Notes: a model not told the origin generated them from the letters alone. A DNA stretch of 64,000 nt from Streptomyces massasporeus (GCF_014648995.1 NZ_BMSE01000009.1:240649-304648); one strand, 5' to 3'; shown: positions 1-8,538, numbered from the stretch's first letter. Made by a program: numbers and translations.

Positions 1-1254
1 CTGACCTTCCTCTGCGCGCTCTACTCGTACTTCAAGATGCCCGCGGGGCCGACTCCGAAGGCTTTCGTCGCCCTGCTGCTCGTGCTCGAGTCCGGCACGC
101 TCGCCACCTTCGCCGTCCTCGACCTGGTGCTGTTCTTCCTCGCGTTCGAGATGGTCCTCATCCCGATGTACTTCCTCATCGCCCGCTGGGGTGGTGAGGG
201 CCGGAGCCAGGCCGCCTGGCGATTCATCCTGTACACGCTGCTCGGCTCCGTGGTCATGCTGCTCGGCCTGCTCCTGATCGGAATCAAGGCGGGCACGTTC
301 GACATGGTGGCACTCGCCACTGACAACGGCCGGTCGCTGACCACATCCGTGCAGGTCATCGCCGTTCTGTCGATCGGCATCGGGCTCGCTGTGAAGACGC
401 CGATGTGGCCGTTGCACAGCTGGCTGCCCGACGCCCACACCGCAGCGCCGACCGTCGGCTCGGTCCTCCTGGCCGGCGTCCTGCTGAAGATGGGCACGTA
501 CGGATTCGTCCGGATCCTGCTGCCCATCGCACCGGACGGGTTCCGCACCTTCGCGCCCTACCTCGCCGCCCTGGCCGTCGTCGGCATCATCTACGGATCG
601 CTGGCCTGCCTGGCCCTCGCCAAGCAGGGTGCGAAGGGCGACCTCAAGCGCCTCATCGCCTACTCCTCCGTCGGCCACATGGGCTTCGTCCTGCTCGGCA
701 TCGCCACGATGACCCCGACCGGCGTGAACGGCGCCCTGTTCGCCAACATCGCCCACGGCCTCATCACCGGCCTGCTCTTCTTCCTGGTCGGCGCCCTGAA
801 GGACCGCACCGGCACCACCGACCTCGACACCCTCGCCGAGGAGACCGGAGCCGCCCTCTACGGCAAGGCGCCGCGCCTCGGAGGCCTGCTCGCCTTCGCC
901 GCCGTCGCCTCGCTGGGCCTGCCCGGGCTGGCCGGCTTCTGGGGCGAGATGCTGGCCCTGTTCGGCGCGTTCCAGCCGGCGGAGGGACTCAGCCGCCCCG
1001 CCTTCCTCACCTTCATGGCGATCGGCGCGTTCGGCACCCTGCTGACGGCCGCGTACCTGCTGATCGTGGTCCGCCGCGTCTGCATGGGCGCCCTGCCCCA
1101 GGACGCCCCGAAACTCACCGACGTGCGCTCCTACGAGTTCGCGGCGTGGACCCCGCTCGTCGCCCTCACCGTCGTCGCGGGCCTGTGGCCCAAGGCACTC
1201 CTCGGCCTGAGCGACCCGGCCGTCCAGCAGCTCCTCGCAGGAGGCACCCGATGA
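1..1254 (+). CDS. nuoM: NADH-quinone oxidoreductase subunit M (5' end outside window)
   Basis: Antiporter-like membrane subunit of the proton-pumping NADH dehydrogenase (complex I). The frame is open from base 1 and 417 residues remain, so about the first 100 residues of a roughly 520-residue protein lie outside. The FEM segment with its conserved glutamate, the lysine before WPLHSWLPDAHTAAPT and the LKRLIAYSSVGHMG helix, all part of the proton path in this family, are visible. The stop overlaps the nuoN start (ATGA), so the two are translationally coupled at the 3' end of a nuo operon. Confidence 0.96.
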   Translation: MTFLCALYSYFKMPAGPTPKAFVALLLVLESGTLATFAVLDLVLFFLAFEMVLIPMYFLIARWGGEGRSQAAWRFILYTLLGSVVMLLGLLLIGIKAGTFDMVALATDNGRSLTTSVQVIAVLSIGIGLAVKTPMWPLHSWLPDAHTAAPTVGSVLLAGVLLKMGTYGFVRILLPIAPDGFRTFAPYLAALAVVGIIYGSLACLALAKQGAKGDLKRLIAYSSVGHMGFVLLGIATMTPTGVNGALFANIAHGLITGLLFFLVGALKDRTGTTDLDTLAEETGAALYGKAPRLGGLLAFAAVASLGLPGLAGFWGEMLALFGAFQPAEGLSRPAFLTFMAIGAFGTLLTAAYLLIVVRRVCMGALPQDAPKLTDVRSYEFAAWTPLVALTVVAGLWPKALLGLSDPAVQQLLAGGTR

Positions 1255-2774
1255 GCTCCCCGGCCCAGCCCCTGGCCGCCTCGCTGGTCCAGTCCGTCGA
1301 CTGGCTCGCGATCGCCCCGCCCACCATCGTGGCGGTCGTCGGACTCGCCGTCCTGGTCGCCGACCTGTTCGTAGCCGAGCACCGCAAGGCACTGCTCGGC
1401 TGGACGTCGGTGGCGGGCCTGGCCGCCGCCACGGCGATGCTCCTGCCCCTCCTGGACGGCGACCGCAGCACCTTCTGCCTGACCGGCGACGCCGCCGCAT
1501 GCAGCTACACGGCCGACCGCTTCACCCTGGTCATCCAGTTCCTGGTCCTCGGTGGCGCCCTCCTCGCCGCCCTCCTGTCGGTCACCGCCCTGAAGGACGC
1601 CCGCAGGGAGCTCCCCGAAGGCGAGTACTGGTTCCTGCTGCTGTCCTCCGCGGCCGGCGCCGCCCTCCTGCCCGCCTCCCGCGACCTCGCGACCCTGATC
1701 GTCGCCCTGGAGGTCGCGTCCCTGCCCGCCTTCGCGCTGGTCGGCCTCAAGTACGGCGACCGGAAGTCCTCCGAGGCGGCGCTGAAGTTCTTCCTGTCCT
1801 CGGTCACCGCGACAGCGGTCAGCCTGATGGGCATCAGCTTCGTGTACGCCACCACGGGGACCCTGTACCTCACCCAGGTCGCCGACCGTATCCAGGACGT
1901 CGACGGGCAGTTCCACACGCTCGCCCAGACCGGAGTCGTCCTCACCCTCGTCGGATTCGCCTTCAAGACGGCCGCCGTGCCCTTCCACTTCTGGGTGCCC
2001 GACACCTATGTGGGCGCGCCCCTGCCGATCGCGGCCTACCTGTCGGTCATCGGCAAAGCGGTCGGCTTCAGCGGCCTGATCCTCGTCACCGTCGTGGCCC
2101 TCCCGTCGTACGCCGACGTGTGGGGCCCCGCACTGGCGGTCCTGGCCGCGCTCACCATGACCGTGGGCAACGCCGGAGCCCTGCGCCAGCAGGCCACGCG
2201 CGCGTACAGCGCGGTACGCCTGCTCGCCTGGTCCTCCGTCGGCCAGGCCGGCTACCTCCTGGTGCCGATCGCCGCCGCCGCGTACTCCGGGGACGCCGAG
2301 AAGTCGATCGGCTCCACCGTCGCCTACGCCCTGATGTACGGCGCCGTGAACCTCGGCGCCTTCGCCGTGGCCGCGCTCGTCGGCAGGACGAAGGTCCTCA
2401 ACCGGGTCGCCGACTACCGCGGCCTGTACGCCTCCAGCCCCTTGTCCGCGCTGCTCCTGGCGTTCTTCCTCCTGTGCCTCGCAGGGCTGCCGCCGGGCAT
2501 CATCGGCCTCTTCGCCAAGGTCACCGTCTTCTCGGCGGCCGTCGACGCCGGCCTCGGCTGGCTGGCCGTGGTCATGGCCGTCAACGTCGTCATCGCGCTC
2601 TTCTACTACCTCCAGTGGACGGCCCTGCTCTTCCGCGCCCCTGAGGGTGAACCCGAGAAGCACCGCGTTCCCGGCCCGGTCACCGCCGCGATCGCCCTGA
2701 CCGGCGTCCTCGGCATCGCCCTGTCCGGCGCACCCCAGCTGGTCCTGCGCTTCACCGACACCGGGCTCTTCTGA
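1251..2774 (+). CDS. nuoN: NADH-quinone oxidoreductase subunit N
   Basis: Second antiporter-like membrane subunit of complex I, 507 residues, almost entirely hydrophobic helices. The start is the ATG overlapping the nuoM stop. Family landmarks are EVASLPAFALVGLKY near residue 155, FKTAAVPFHFWVPDTYVGAP near residue 240 and the RLLAWSSVGQAGYLL helix near residue 325. It is the last nuo gene here: a run of degenerate repeats and a GC-rich hairpin follow. The last codons (TDTGLF) are the first unit of that repeat, so the C-terminus may have been created or altered by repeat expansion. Confidence 0.96.
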   Translation: MSSPAQPLAASLVQSVDWLAIAPPTIVAVVGLAVLVADLFVAEHRKALLGWTSVAGLAAATAMLLPLLDGDRSTFCLTGDAAACSYTADRFTLVIQFLVLGGALLAALLSVTALKDARRELPEGEYWFLLLSSAAGAALLPASRDLATLIVALEVASLPAFALVGLKYGDRKSSEAALKFFLSSVTATAVSLMGISFVYATTGTLYLTQVADRIQDVDGQFHTLAQTGVVLTLVGFAFKTAAVPFHFWVPDTYVGAPLPIAAYLSVIGKAVGFSGLILVTVVALPSYADVWGPALAVLAALTMTVGNAGALRQQATRAYSAVRLLAWSSVGQAGYLLVPIAAAAYSGDAEKSIGSTVAYALMYGAVNLGAFAVAALVGRTKVLNRVADYRGLYASSPLSALLLAFFLLCLAGLPPGIIGLFAKVTVFSAAVDAGLGWLAVVMAVNVVIALFYYLQWTALLFRAPEGEPEKHRVPGPVTAAIALTGVLGIALSGAPQLVLRFTDTGLF

Positions 2775-2873
2775 ACAGTCCGACGCCGGGCTCTTCCGAA
2801 ACAGACCGACACCGGTCTTCCTGCAACAGCCCGGCACCGGGCCCTCTGCAACAGACCGGGCTCTTCGAAAACC
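2755..2873. repeat. Degenerate tandem repeats spanning the nuoN 3' end
   Basis: Four to five imperfect copies of a unit of about 25 bp, roughly CGACACCGGGCTCTTCTGAA followed by a CAG-containing tail, begin in the last codons of nuoN and run past its stop. The copies drift in sequence and length. Apart from these and the hairpin just downstream, I see nothing specific in the gap before htpX. Confidence 0.6.
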
Positions 2874-2885
2874 GGCCGCTAACAC

Positions 2886-2918
2886 CGCGCGCGTGGGGCA
2901 CTCGCCCTCACGCGCGCG
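2886..2918 (+). terminator. Hairpin terminator after nuoN
   Basis: Inverted repeat with arms CGCGCGCGTGGGG and CCCTCACGCGCGCG around a short loop. It sits in the nuoN-htpX gap and has no U-run, which is common in Streptomyces. It would close the nuo operon. Confidence 0.6.
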
Positions 2919-3100
2919 TGCCGCTGCCCGGCGCCGTCACCCGGACGGTCCACACCCGCCGCCGCACGCGCCAGGGAACTAGAGCCTCCCGCCTGGCGTT
3001 GACCAGTACGGGAAGGTCCACTGGACGTGAGACGCGGCACCAGTGGCACCGCAGACACAGCAAGCGAGGGTCCCCTGCCGCACCACTAGGAGGGCGTACC

Positions 3101-3964
3101 GTGCACCGCCGGCACAACGGGCTCAGGACAGCGATCCTCCTGGGAGGACTGTCCGCACTCATCATCGTCATCGGCAGCTTCTTCGGCCGCATGGGGCTCG
3201 TCATCGCCGTTCTGGTAGCACTGGCCACCAACGCCTACGCGTACTGGAACAGCGACAAGCTGGCACTGCGCGCCATGCGAGCCCGTCCGGTGAGCGAGTT
3301 CGAGGCCCCGGCGCTCTACCGCATGGTCCGCGAGCTCTCCACCCAGGCCCGCCAGCCCATGCCGCGCCTGTACATCTCCCCGACGGAGGCACCCAACGCC
3401 TTCGCCACGGGGCGCAACCCGCGCAATGCCGCCGTGTGCTGCACCGACGGCATCCTGCGCCTGCTGGACGAGCGCGAGCTGCGCGGCGTCATCGGCCACG
3501 AACTCAGCCACGTCTACAACCGGGACATCCTCATCTCGTCCGTCGCAGGCGCCCTCGCCTCCGTCATCATGTTCCTGGTCAACTTCGCCTGGCTGATCCC
3601 CATCGGACGCTCGGACGACGATGACGGCCCCGGCCTGCTCGGCATGCTGCTGATCATGATCTTGGGCCCGCTTGCCGCCTCGCTCATCCAACTGGCCATC
3701 AGCCGCTCCCGGGAATACCAGGCGGACGCCTCCGGCGCCCAGCTCACCGGCGACCCGCTCGCCCTCGCCAGCGCTCTGCGCAAGCTCGAACTGGGCACGA
3801 AACAGCTCCCGCTGCCGCCCGAGCCGCGCATCGAGACCGCCAGCCACATGATGATCGCCAACCCGTTTCGGCCCGGTCAGGGCCTCTCGAAGATGTTCTC
3901 CACACACCCGCCGATGGCGGAACGCATCGCCCGGCTCGAGAAGATGGCAGGTGGGAACCAGTGA
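3101..3964 (+). CDS. htpX: HtpX-type membrane zinc metalloprotease
   Basis: M48-family membrane protease that degrades damaged membrane proteins, 287 residues. Two N-terminal membrane segments (about 10-29 and 31-48) precede the catalytic HELSH at 133-137; the third zinc ligand is the glutamate of SREYQAD near 205, with another hydrophobic pair between. The GTG at 3101 is chosen because AGGAGGG lies 6 bases upstream; longer in-frame extensions have no ribosome site and no homology. The stop overlaps the next start (GTGA), which points to co-translation with the YccF-like protein. Confidence 0.93.
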   Translation: MHRRHNGLRTAILLGGLSALIIVIGSFFGRMGLVIAVLVALATNAYAYWNSDKLALRAMRARPVSEFEAPALYRMVRELSTQARQPMPRLYISPTEAPNAFATGRNPRNAAVCCTDGILRLLDERELRGVIGHELSHVYNRDILISSVAGALASVIMFLVNFAWLIPIGRSDDDDGPGLLGMLLIMILGPLAASLIQLAISRSREYQADASGAQLTGDPLALASALRKLELGTKQLPLPPEPRIETASHMMIANPFRPGQGLSKMFSTHPPMAERIARLEKMAGGNQ

Positions 3965-4353
3965 GGACCATACTCAACGTCATATGGCTCGTCCTGAGCG
4001 GCTTCTGGCTGTTCCTCGCCTACATGCTCGCGGGACTGCTGCTCTGCATCACGATCATCGGCATCCCGTTCGGTATCGCGGCCTTCCGCATCGGCGTCTA
4101 CGCCCTGTGGCCCTTCGGGTACACGACGATCGAGCGACGTGACGCGGGCGCGCCGTCCTGCGTGGGCAACGTGCTGTGGCTGGTCCTCGCGGGCTGGTGG
4201 CTCGCCCTCGGCCACATCGCCACCGGCATCGCCCTGTGCGTCACCATCATCGGCATCCCGTTGGGCATCGCCAACTTCAAGCTCATCCCCGTCTCGTTGC
4301 TCCCGCTCGGCCGCGACATCGTGCGGTCGGACGAGCCGTTCGCGGTGCGCTGA
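3961..4353 (+). CDS. YccF-domain membrane protein
   Basis: Small inner-membrane protein of 130 residues with two copies of the YccF motif: GLLLCITIIGIPFGIAAF in the first half and GIALCVTIIGIPLGIANF in the second, each within hydrophobic segments. The biochemical role of the family is not established. The GTG start overlaps the htpX stop by four bases, so the pair is likely translated together. The tight coupling suggests, without proving it, a shared role in membrane quality control. Confidence 0.88.
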   Translation: MRTILNVIWLVLSGFWLFLAYMLAGLLLCITIIGIPFGIAAFRIGVYALWPFGYTTIERRDAGAPSCVGNVLWLVLAGWWLALGHIATGIALCVTIIGIPLGIANFKLIPVSLLPLGRDIVRSDEPFAVR

Positions 4354-4387
4354 CGGAAGGGCCGCAGGCCCGTCGACGACGTCCCCA

Positions 4388-4414
4388 CTTTCCACAGGCC
4401 CGGGGTTATCCACA
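4388..4414 (+). promoter_or_regulatory. Two DnaA-box-like sequences
   Basis: CTTTCCACA (4388-4396) and TTATCCACA (4406-4414) lie 18 bases apart on the same strand, downstream of yccF. The second is an exact match to the classical DnaA nonamer; the first is weaker. There are only two and no origin genes nearby, so this is at most a minor DnaA-binding site. Confidence 0.3.
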
Positions 4415-4454
4415 GGCCCGCCCGGTTGTCGGCGGCGACCCGCATGATGAACCC

Positions 4455-4622
4455 ATGACCGCAACCGAGCAGTTGCCGACCCGTATGACGGCCAAGACCC
4501 ACAACACTCGCCCGCAGGCCACCACTTCGCGCTCCGCATCGGCTGCCTCGGTGAAAGGCGCCAAGAGAGCCAGGCCACGCGGCTTGGAGGAACCCGGTTC
4601 ACCCGGTTCGAGAGGCTCCTGA
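4455..4622 (+). CDS. Small basic hypothetical ORF
   Basis: A 55-residue frame starting at an ATG, rich in Ala, Arg, Ser and Thr (begins MTATEQLPTRMTAKTH). There is no recognisable domain, no signal peptide and no clear ribosome site. It lies in the 354-base gap between yccF and the convergent APC permease. It could be a real short protein or chance coding in GC-rich DNA; I favour the latter slightly. Confidence 0.2.
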   Translation: MTATEQLPTRMTAKTHNTRPQATTSRSASAASVKGAKRARPRGLEEPGSPGSRGS

Positions 4623-4707
4623 ACGCCTGGCCTGGCCTACCTGGCTGACTCCGGCCCGGCTCGGCCCACCCGGCCCACCACGGCCCGTAGCGGAGGGGAC
4701 ACCGCCC

Positions 4708-5964
4708 CTACCCCCGCCCCGCCCCGGCTCTCATCCACCTTCGCACGACGTACGCGACCGCGCCCACCACCAGCACCCCGGCGCCCACCACCACCGACAC
4801 CCCGGGCAGCGAGAACGCCAGCACCACACACCCGACCAGCCCCACCACCGGCACCAGCCGCGCCGCCGACGCCGAAGACAGCGTCCAAGCCGACGCATTG
4901 GCCACGGCGTAGTACGCAAGCACACCGAAGGAGGAGAACCCGATCGCGCCCCGCACGTCCACCGTGGCGGCCAGGACCGCGACCACCGCACCCACGGCCA
5001 GCTCCGCCCGGTGCGGCACCTGGAACCGCGGATGCACGGCGGCCAGCGCCCCCGGCAGATGCCGGTCCCGCGCCATGGCCAGCGTCGTCCGCGAGACCCC
5101 GAGGATCAGCGCGAGCAGCGATCCCATCGCGGCCACGGCCGCACCGACCCGCACCACCGGCACCAGCGAGGGCACTCCGGCCGCCCGCACCGCGTCGGCC
5201 AGCGGCGCCGTCGCATTCCCGAGACCGCCCGACCCGAGTACCGAAAGGACAGCCACCGCCACACACGCGTACACCACCAGCGTGATGCCCAGCGCCAGTG
5301 GGATCGCGCGCGGAATGGCGCGCGCGGGATCCCGCACCTCCTCGCCGAGCGTCGCGATCCGGGCGTACCCGGCGAAGGCGAAGAACAGCAGACCGGCCGC
5401 CTGCAGCACCCCATACGCCCCGCCCGAGGCCCCGATGCCCAGCCGCCTGGCATCGGCCTCACCCGACACCAGACACGCAACCACCACGGAAGCGAGGAGA
5501 GCCAGGACCAGCGCCACGATCACCCGCGTCAGCCACGCGGACTTCTGGACACCGCCGTAGTTCACCGCGGTCAGTGCCACCACGGCCGCGACTGCCACCG
5601 CGTGCGCCTGCTCCGGCCAGACGTACGTGCCCACGGTGAGCGCCATCGCCGCACAGGAGGCCGTCTTCCCGACCACGAACGACCAGCCGGCGAGATGCCC
5701 CCAGAACTCCCCGAGCCGCTCCCGCCCGTACACATAGGTGCCGCCCGAGGCCGGATACAGGACGGCGAGGCGAGCCGACGACATGGCGTTGCAGTACGCG
5801 ACCACAGCGGCGACGGCGAGCCCGAGGAGCAGCCCGGATCCGGCAGCGTGCGCGGCCGGTGCGAGAGCGGCGAAGATCCCGGCCCCCACCATCGAGCCGA
5901 GTCCGATGACGACGGCGTCACCCATGCCGAGAGTGCGGCGCAGTCCGGGACCGGAGGCTCTCAT
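4708..5964 (-). CDS. APC-family amino acid permease
   Basis: Probable amino acid transporter of the APC superfamily, 418 residues, with about eleven to twelve hydrophobic segments. The N-terminal GMGDAVVIGLGSMVGAGIFAA, the family's first-helix substrate and ion-binding motif, and the central GYARIATLGEEVRDPARAIP loop after helix 6 are diagnostic. The start (ATG, MRASGPGLRRTLG) is chosen because it places the first helix at the usual distance; an upstream in-frame extension of 49 residues is Arg/Pro-rich and unlike the family. The substrate cannot be inferred. It is monocistronic and faces away from yccF. Confidence 0.88.
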   Translation of the reverse strand: MRASGPGLRRTLGMGDAVVIGLGSMVGAGIFAALAPAAHAAGSGLLLGLAVAAVVAYCNAMSSARLAVLYPASGGTYVYGRERLGEFWGHLAGWSFVVGKTASCAAMALTVGTYVWPEQAHAVAVAAVVALTAVNYGGVQKSAWLTRVIVALVLALLASVVVACLVSGEADARRLGIGASGGAYGVLQAAGLLFFAFAGYARIATLGEEVRDPARAIPRAIPLALGITLVVYACVAVAVLSVLGSGGLGNATAPLADAVRAAGVPSLVPVVRVGAAVAAMGSLLALILGVSRTTLAMARDRHLPGALAAVHPRFQVPHRAELAVGAVVAVLAATVDVRGAIGFSSFGVLAYYAVANASAWTLSSASAARLVPVVGLVGCVVLAFSLPGVSVVVGAGVLVVGAVAYVVRRWMRAGAGRG

Positions 5965-6157
5965 GCGTCGCACCCTACTGATCAGTGCAACCGGTGGATG
6001 TGCCCCGCACGTCCTCCCCACCAAGACGGCGTGAACGGCGGGGCAAAGAGGCCGCGCTCGGGGCGCCCGACGTACGACGCACGGCCCCGGCCTGGCCGAA
6101 AGCAAGATCACATGGCCGGGACAGTGCGGGCACAGCGTGAAAGGGCAGGTTCACGGC

Positions 6158-6424
6158 ATGACCATCATCAGCTGGATCATCCTGGGACTGTTGGCCGGAG
6201 CCATCGCGAAGTTCCTGCTGCCGGGGCGCGACCCGGGCGGTCTCATCGGCACGACCCTGATCGGCATCGCGGGCGCGTTCATCGGCGGCTGGATATCGGC
6301 TCGCTGGATGGACCACCCCATCACCAAGGGCTTCTACGACGGTGCGACCTGGGCAGCGGCGATCGGCGGATCGCTGGTGCTGCTGATCGCCTACCGGCTC
6401 CTGTTCGGGAACTCCCGCGACTGA
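6158..6424 (+). CDS. GlsB/YeaQ/YmgE-family membrane protein
   Basis: Small membrane protein of 88 residues with three hydrophobic segments and the family's Gly-rich pattern (GLLAGAIAKFLLPG, then GLIGTTLIGIAGAFIGG). The family is stress-associated in other bacteria, but its molecular function is unknown. The ATG start is preceded by GGGCAGG at good spacing; an in-frame GTG seven codons upstream is less well placed. The gene stands alone and converges on yajQ. Confidence 0.85.
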   Translation: MTIISWIILGLLAGAIAKFLLPGRDPGGLIGTTLIGIAGAFIGGWISARWMDHPITKGFYDGATWAAAIGGSLVLLIAYRLLFGNSRD

Positions 6425-6507
6425 GCGCGCCACCGACTGGTCGCCCCACCGGCCGACCGCGCCACCGACTGGTCGCGCAATCGACTGACCGCGCCACCGA
6501 CGACAGC
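6425..6507. repeat. Tandem repeats after the GlsB-like gene
   Basis: Three imperfect copies of GCGCCACCGACTGGTCGC-like units (the first two near-identical, the third truncated) follow the stop codon directly. No palindromic or spacer structure supports a CRISPR reading. Confidence 0.55.
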
Positions 6508-6538
6508 CGGCAGTCGAAGGCCGGAAGCCGGCAGCCGA

Positions 6539-6569
6539 GAAGGGTGGGCACCGGCGGCGCCCACCCTTC
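6539..6569. terminator. Bidirectional hairpin terminator between glsB-like gene and yajQ
   Basis: Perfect 11-bp arms GAAGGGTGGGC (6539-6549) and GCCCACCCTTC (6559-6569) with a 9-base loop, placed between convergent genes. Confidence 0.7.
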
Positions 6570-6605
6570 CTCGTATCAGTGCGGGCGTAAGCCCGAGGGC
6601 CGGAC

Positions 6606-7094
6606 CTACCGGTAGTTCACGAACTGCAGGGCGAAGTCGAAGTCCTTGCCCTTCAGCAGGGCGATGACGGCCTGCAGATCGTCACGGTTCTTGGAGCTGA
6701 CGCGCAGCTCCTCGCCCTGCACCTGCGCCTTCACGCCCTTGGGGCCCTCGTCCCGGATGGTCTTCGCGACCTTCTTGGCGTTCTCCTGGGAGATGCCCTC
6801 CTTGATCGACGAGAAGATCTTGTACTCCTTGCCGGAGAGCTGGGGCTCGCCCGCCTCCAGAGCCTTCAGCGAGATGCCCCGCTTGATCAGCTTGGACTGG
6901 AAGACGTCGAGGATGGCCTTCACCCGGTCCTCGGAGTTCGCCTCCATGAGGATCTGCTCACCGGACCACGAGATCGAGGCACCCACGCCCTTGAAGTCGT
7001 AGCGCTGCGAGATCTCCTTGGCGGCCTGGTTGAGTGCGTTGTCGACCTCCTGCCGCTCGACCTTCGAGACGATGTCGAAACTGGAGTCGGCCAT
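6606..7094 (-). CDS. yajQ: YajQ-family nucleotide-binding protein
   Basis: UPF0234/YajQ protein of 162 residues. Family members bind nucleotides (cyclic di-GMP in Xanthomonas) and RNA; the role in actinobacteria is not established. The start MADSSFDIVSKVERQEVDNA and the IFSSIKEGISQENAKKV stretch near residue 94 are family signatures, and length and start match the family. AAGGAG sits about 10 bases before the ATG. It is monocistronic, divergent from the tRNA-Tyr remnant. Confidence 0.92.
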   Translation of the reverse strand: MADSSFDIVSKVERQEVDNALNQAAKEISQRYDFKGVGASISWSGEQILMEANSEDRVKAILDVFQSKLIKRGISLKALEAGEPQLSGKEYKIFSSIKEGISQENAKKVAKTIRDEGPKGVKAQVQGEELRVSSKNRDDLQAVIALLKGKDFDFALQFVNYR

Positions 7095-7314
7095 GTCCTG
7101 TGGCTCCTTGTATCGGGGTGCGTATCGTGCGTACCGGCGTATGTGGGCGGTCGCAGGGCCCGTTCAGGTCCCGGGCCGCATCCGGCAAGCCTAGCCACCC
7201 GTGGCCCTCCGAGCGCCGATCAATCGGGTGGCGGAGCACCCCTCCGCATCGGGTATTGTTTACGTCGTTGCCACAGAGCGCCGCGGAAAAGCGGCTCGAC
7301 GGGCAGCAAACCCC

Positions 7315-7359
7315 GGCGGTGTGGCTCAGCCTTCCCAGGTTCGAATCCTGGCGCCGCCA
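7315..7359 (+). pseudogene. Internally deleted tRNA-Tyr remnant
   Basis: A 45-nt tRNA relic. The 5' acceptor strand GGCGGTG (7315-7321) pairs with the 3' strand CGCCGCC (7352-7358, one G-U pair). The T arm CCAGG-TTCGAAT-CCTGG (7335-7351) is perfect and the discriminator is A. Between them only about 13 bases remain: the D arm, anticodon arm and most of the variable arm are missing. The variable-arm and T-arm sequence (GGCTCAGCCTTCCCAGG) matches actinobacterial tRNA-Tyr, which identifies the gene although the anticodon is gone. It cannot work as a tRNA. The downstream terminator is intact. In S. coelicolor this locus next to yajQ is, as I recall, the tRNA-Tyr in which the SLP1 element integrates. 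Confidence 0.72.
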
Positions 7360-7369
7360 CACTGGGGAA

Positions 7370-7409
7370 GACCCCCTCCGAACTGCGGAAACGCAGAGCG
7401 GAGGGGGTC
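7370..7409 (+). terminator. Terminator of the former tRNA-Tyr gene
   Basis: Nested hairpin: outer arms GACCCCCTCCG (7370-7380) and CGGAGGGGGTC (7399-7409), inner arms CTGCG and CGCAG with a GAAA tetraloop. Confidence 0.8.
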
Positions 7410-7703
7410 TCTTCGTTGCGCCGGGGCACTGTCCCGCCGGGCTCGAAGACCGCCGAACACCTCGTCGCACAGTCCATCGGCTCCGTCCAGCGCCGAGCCG
7501 GAGAAGCCTCCCGTGACGAAGGTCATAAGGAGCTGCCCCTCGGCCTTCACCCCGCCTCACGAACTCATGCGGCAGACGCCCCCGTCGTGCCCCACGGCAT
7601 GGGCTCTGCCCGAGGCTCTGCCCGACGACCGGGCGACCTGAGGACATGAACGCGTCAGATAGGCTGCCGCCTCTTTCAACGGCATGCTCCTGATGAGGTG
7701 TGA
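7410..7703. other. Gap between tRNA remnant and secreted-protein gene
   Basis: No gene seen. A TAGGCT hexamer about 45 bases before the next start could be the -10 element of the downstream gene. The segment has a short repeat of GGCTCTGCCCGA. I find no integrase or att-like second copy of the tRNA end here. Confidence 0.4.
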
Positions 7704-8531
7704 ATGAAAACAGGCAGACGGACCGTCGCGGTGGCCACGCTCGTGGGGGCGCTGGGGTTCTCGGTGCTGAACGCGCCGACGGCTCAGGCGGCGGATACCG
7801 GTATCACCGTGTCGGGCATCGTCATCAACAACGGCAAGCCGATCGTCGTCGGCACGTCGAAGGAGGTGGAGCCGCCCATCAGTTTCGACATCGCCCTGCC
7901 TTCCGGCTACACCACCTCCAATCCCTCCCGTTACGACGCCTACCCCTTCCTCTACCGCGGCAGCATCAAGACGGCAGCCGACACGGGCGAGAACTTCATC
8001 CAGCCGGGCAGTTACACCTGCTACGAGACCGACTCCAAGCACGCTCACTGCGAGGGCGGCCTCTATATCGACCCGCACCCGAGCCAGGAGCACGTCGACT
8101 CCAACAGCGACGCCGCGACCTGGAAGGTCGGCGTCTCGCTGAAGTTGTGGAAGGCCGACGGCGGCCTCAAGACCGGGGAGCTGGAGACACGGTCCGCGAC
8201 CGCCCAGCTCAAGCGCGCGGCCAAGGCCACCACCAACGCCTCGCCGGAGCCGGTCACCAAGGGCAAGCCGATCACCGTCACGGGCAAGGTGACCCGGGCG
8301 AACTGGAGCACGAAGAAGTACGACGCCTACGGCGGCCGTACCGTCAGCCTGCAGTTCCGCGCCAAGGGCACCGACAGCTACAAGACGCTCAAGAAGGCCA
8401 CCACCAGCAGCACCGGAGGGCTGAAGACCACGGTCACCGCCTCGGTCGACGGCTACTACCGCTGGGTGTACTACGGCAACTCCACGACCGGCGTCGCCAC
8501 CAGCACGGCCGACTACGTCGACGTACGCTGA
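7704..8531 (+). CDS. Secreted protein of unknown function (calcium-binding-protein-like)
   Basis: Exported protein of 275 residues. The first 30 residues form a signal peptide (MKTGRRTVAVATLVGALGFS, cleavage after AQA). The mature part has an N-terminal half with one Cys pair (CYETDSKHAHCEGG near residues 113-122) and a C-terminal beta-rich segment (VTKGKPITVTGKVTRANW), like an immunoglobulin-type repeat of Streptomyces extracellular proteins. Streptomyces proteins of this layout are often labelled calcium-binding, but I see no EF-hand or RTX motif. GAGGTGTG precedes the ATG. A very long hairpin follows. The function is unknown. Confidence 0.75.
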   Translation: MKTGRRTVAVATLVGALGFSVLNAPTAQAADTGITVSGIVINNGKPIVVGTSKEVEPPISFDIALPSGYTTSNPSRYDAYPFLYRGSIKTAADTGENFIQPGSYTCYETDSKHAHCEGGLYIDPHPSQEHVDSNSDAATWKVGVSLKLWKADGGLKTGELETRSATAQLKRAAKATTNASPEPVTKGKPITVTGKVTRANWSTKKYDAYGGRTVSLQFRAKGTDSYKTLKKATTSSTGGLKTTVTASVDGYYRWVYYGNSTTGVATSTADYVDVR

Positions 8532-8538
8532 TGCCTTT

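Noticed and set aside
4388..4414. Replication origin
   Set aside because: Only two DnaA-like boxes, no dnaA/dnaN/gyrB and no AT-rich unwinding region.
6425..6507. Short direct repeats as a CRISPR array
   Set aside because: Units are imperfect, spacing is irregular and too short for spacers, and there are no cas genes in the window.
7315..7359. A functional unusual (armless) tRNA
   Set aside because: No anticodon can be placed in the 13 bases between acceptor and T arm; bacterial tRNAs lacking the anticodon arm are not known.
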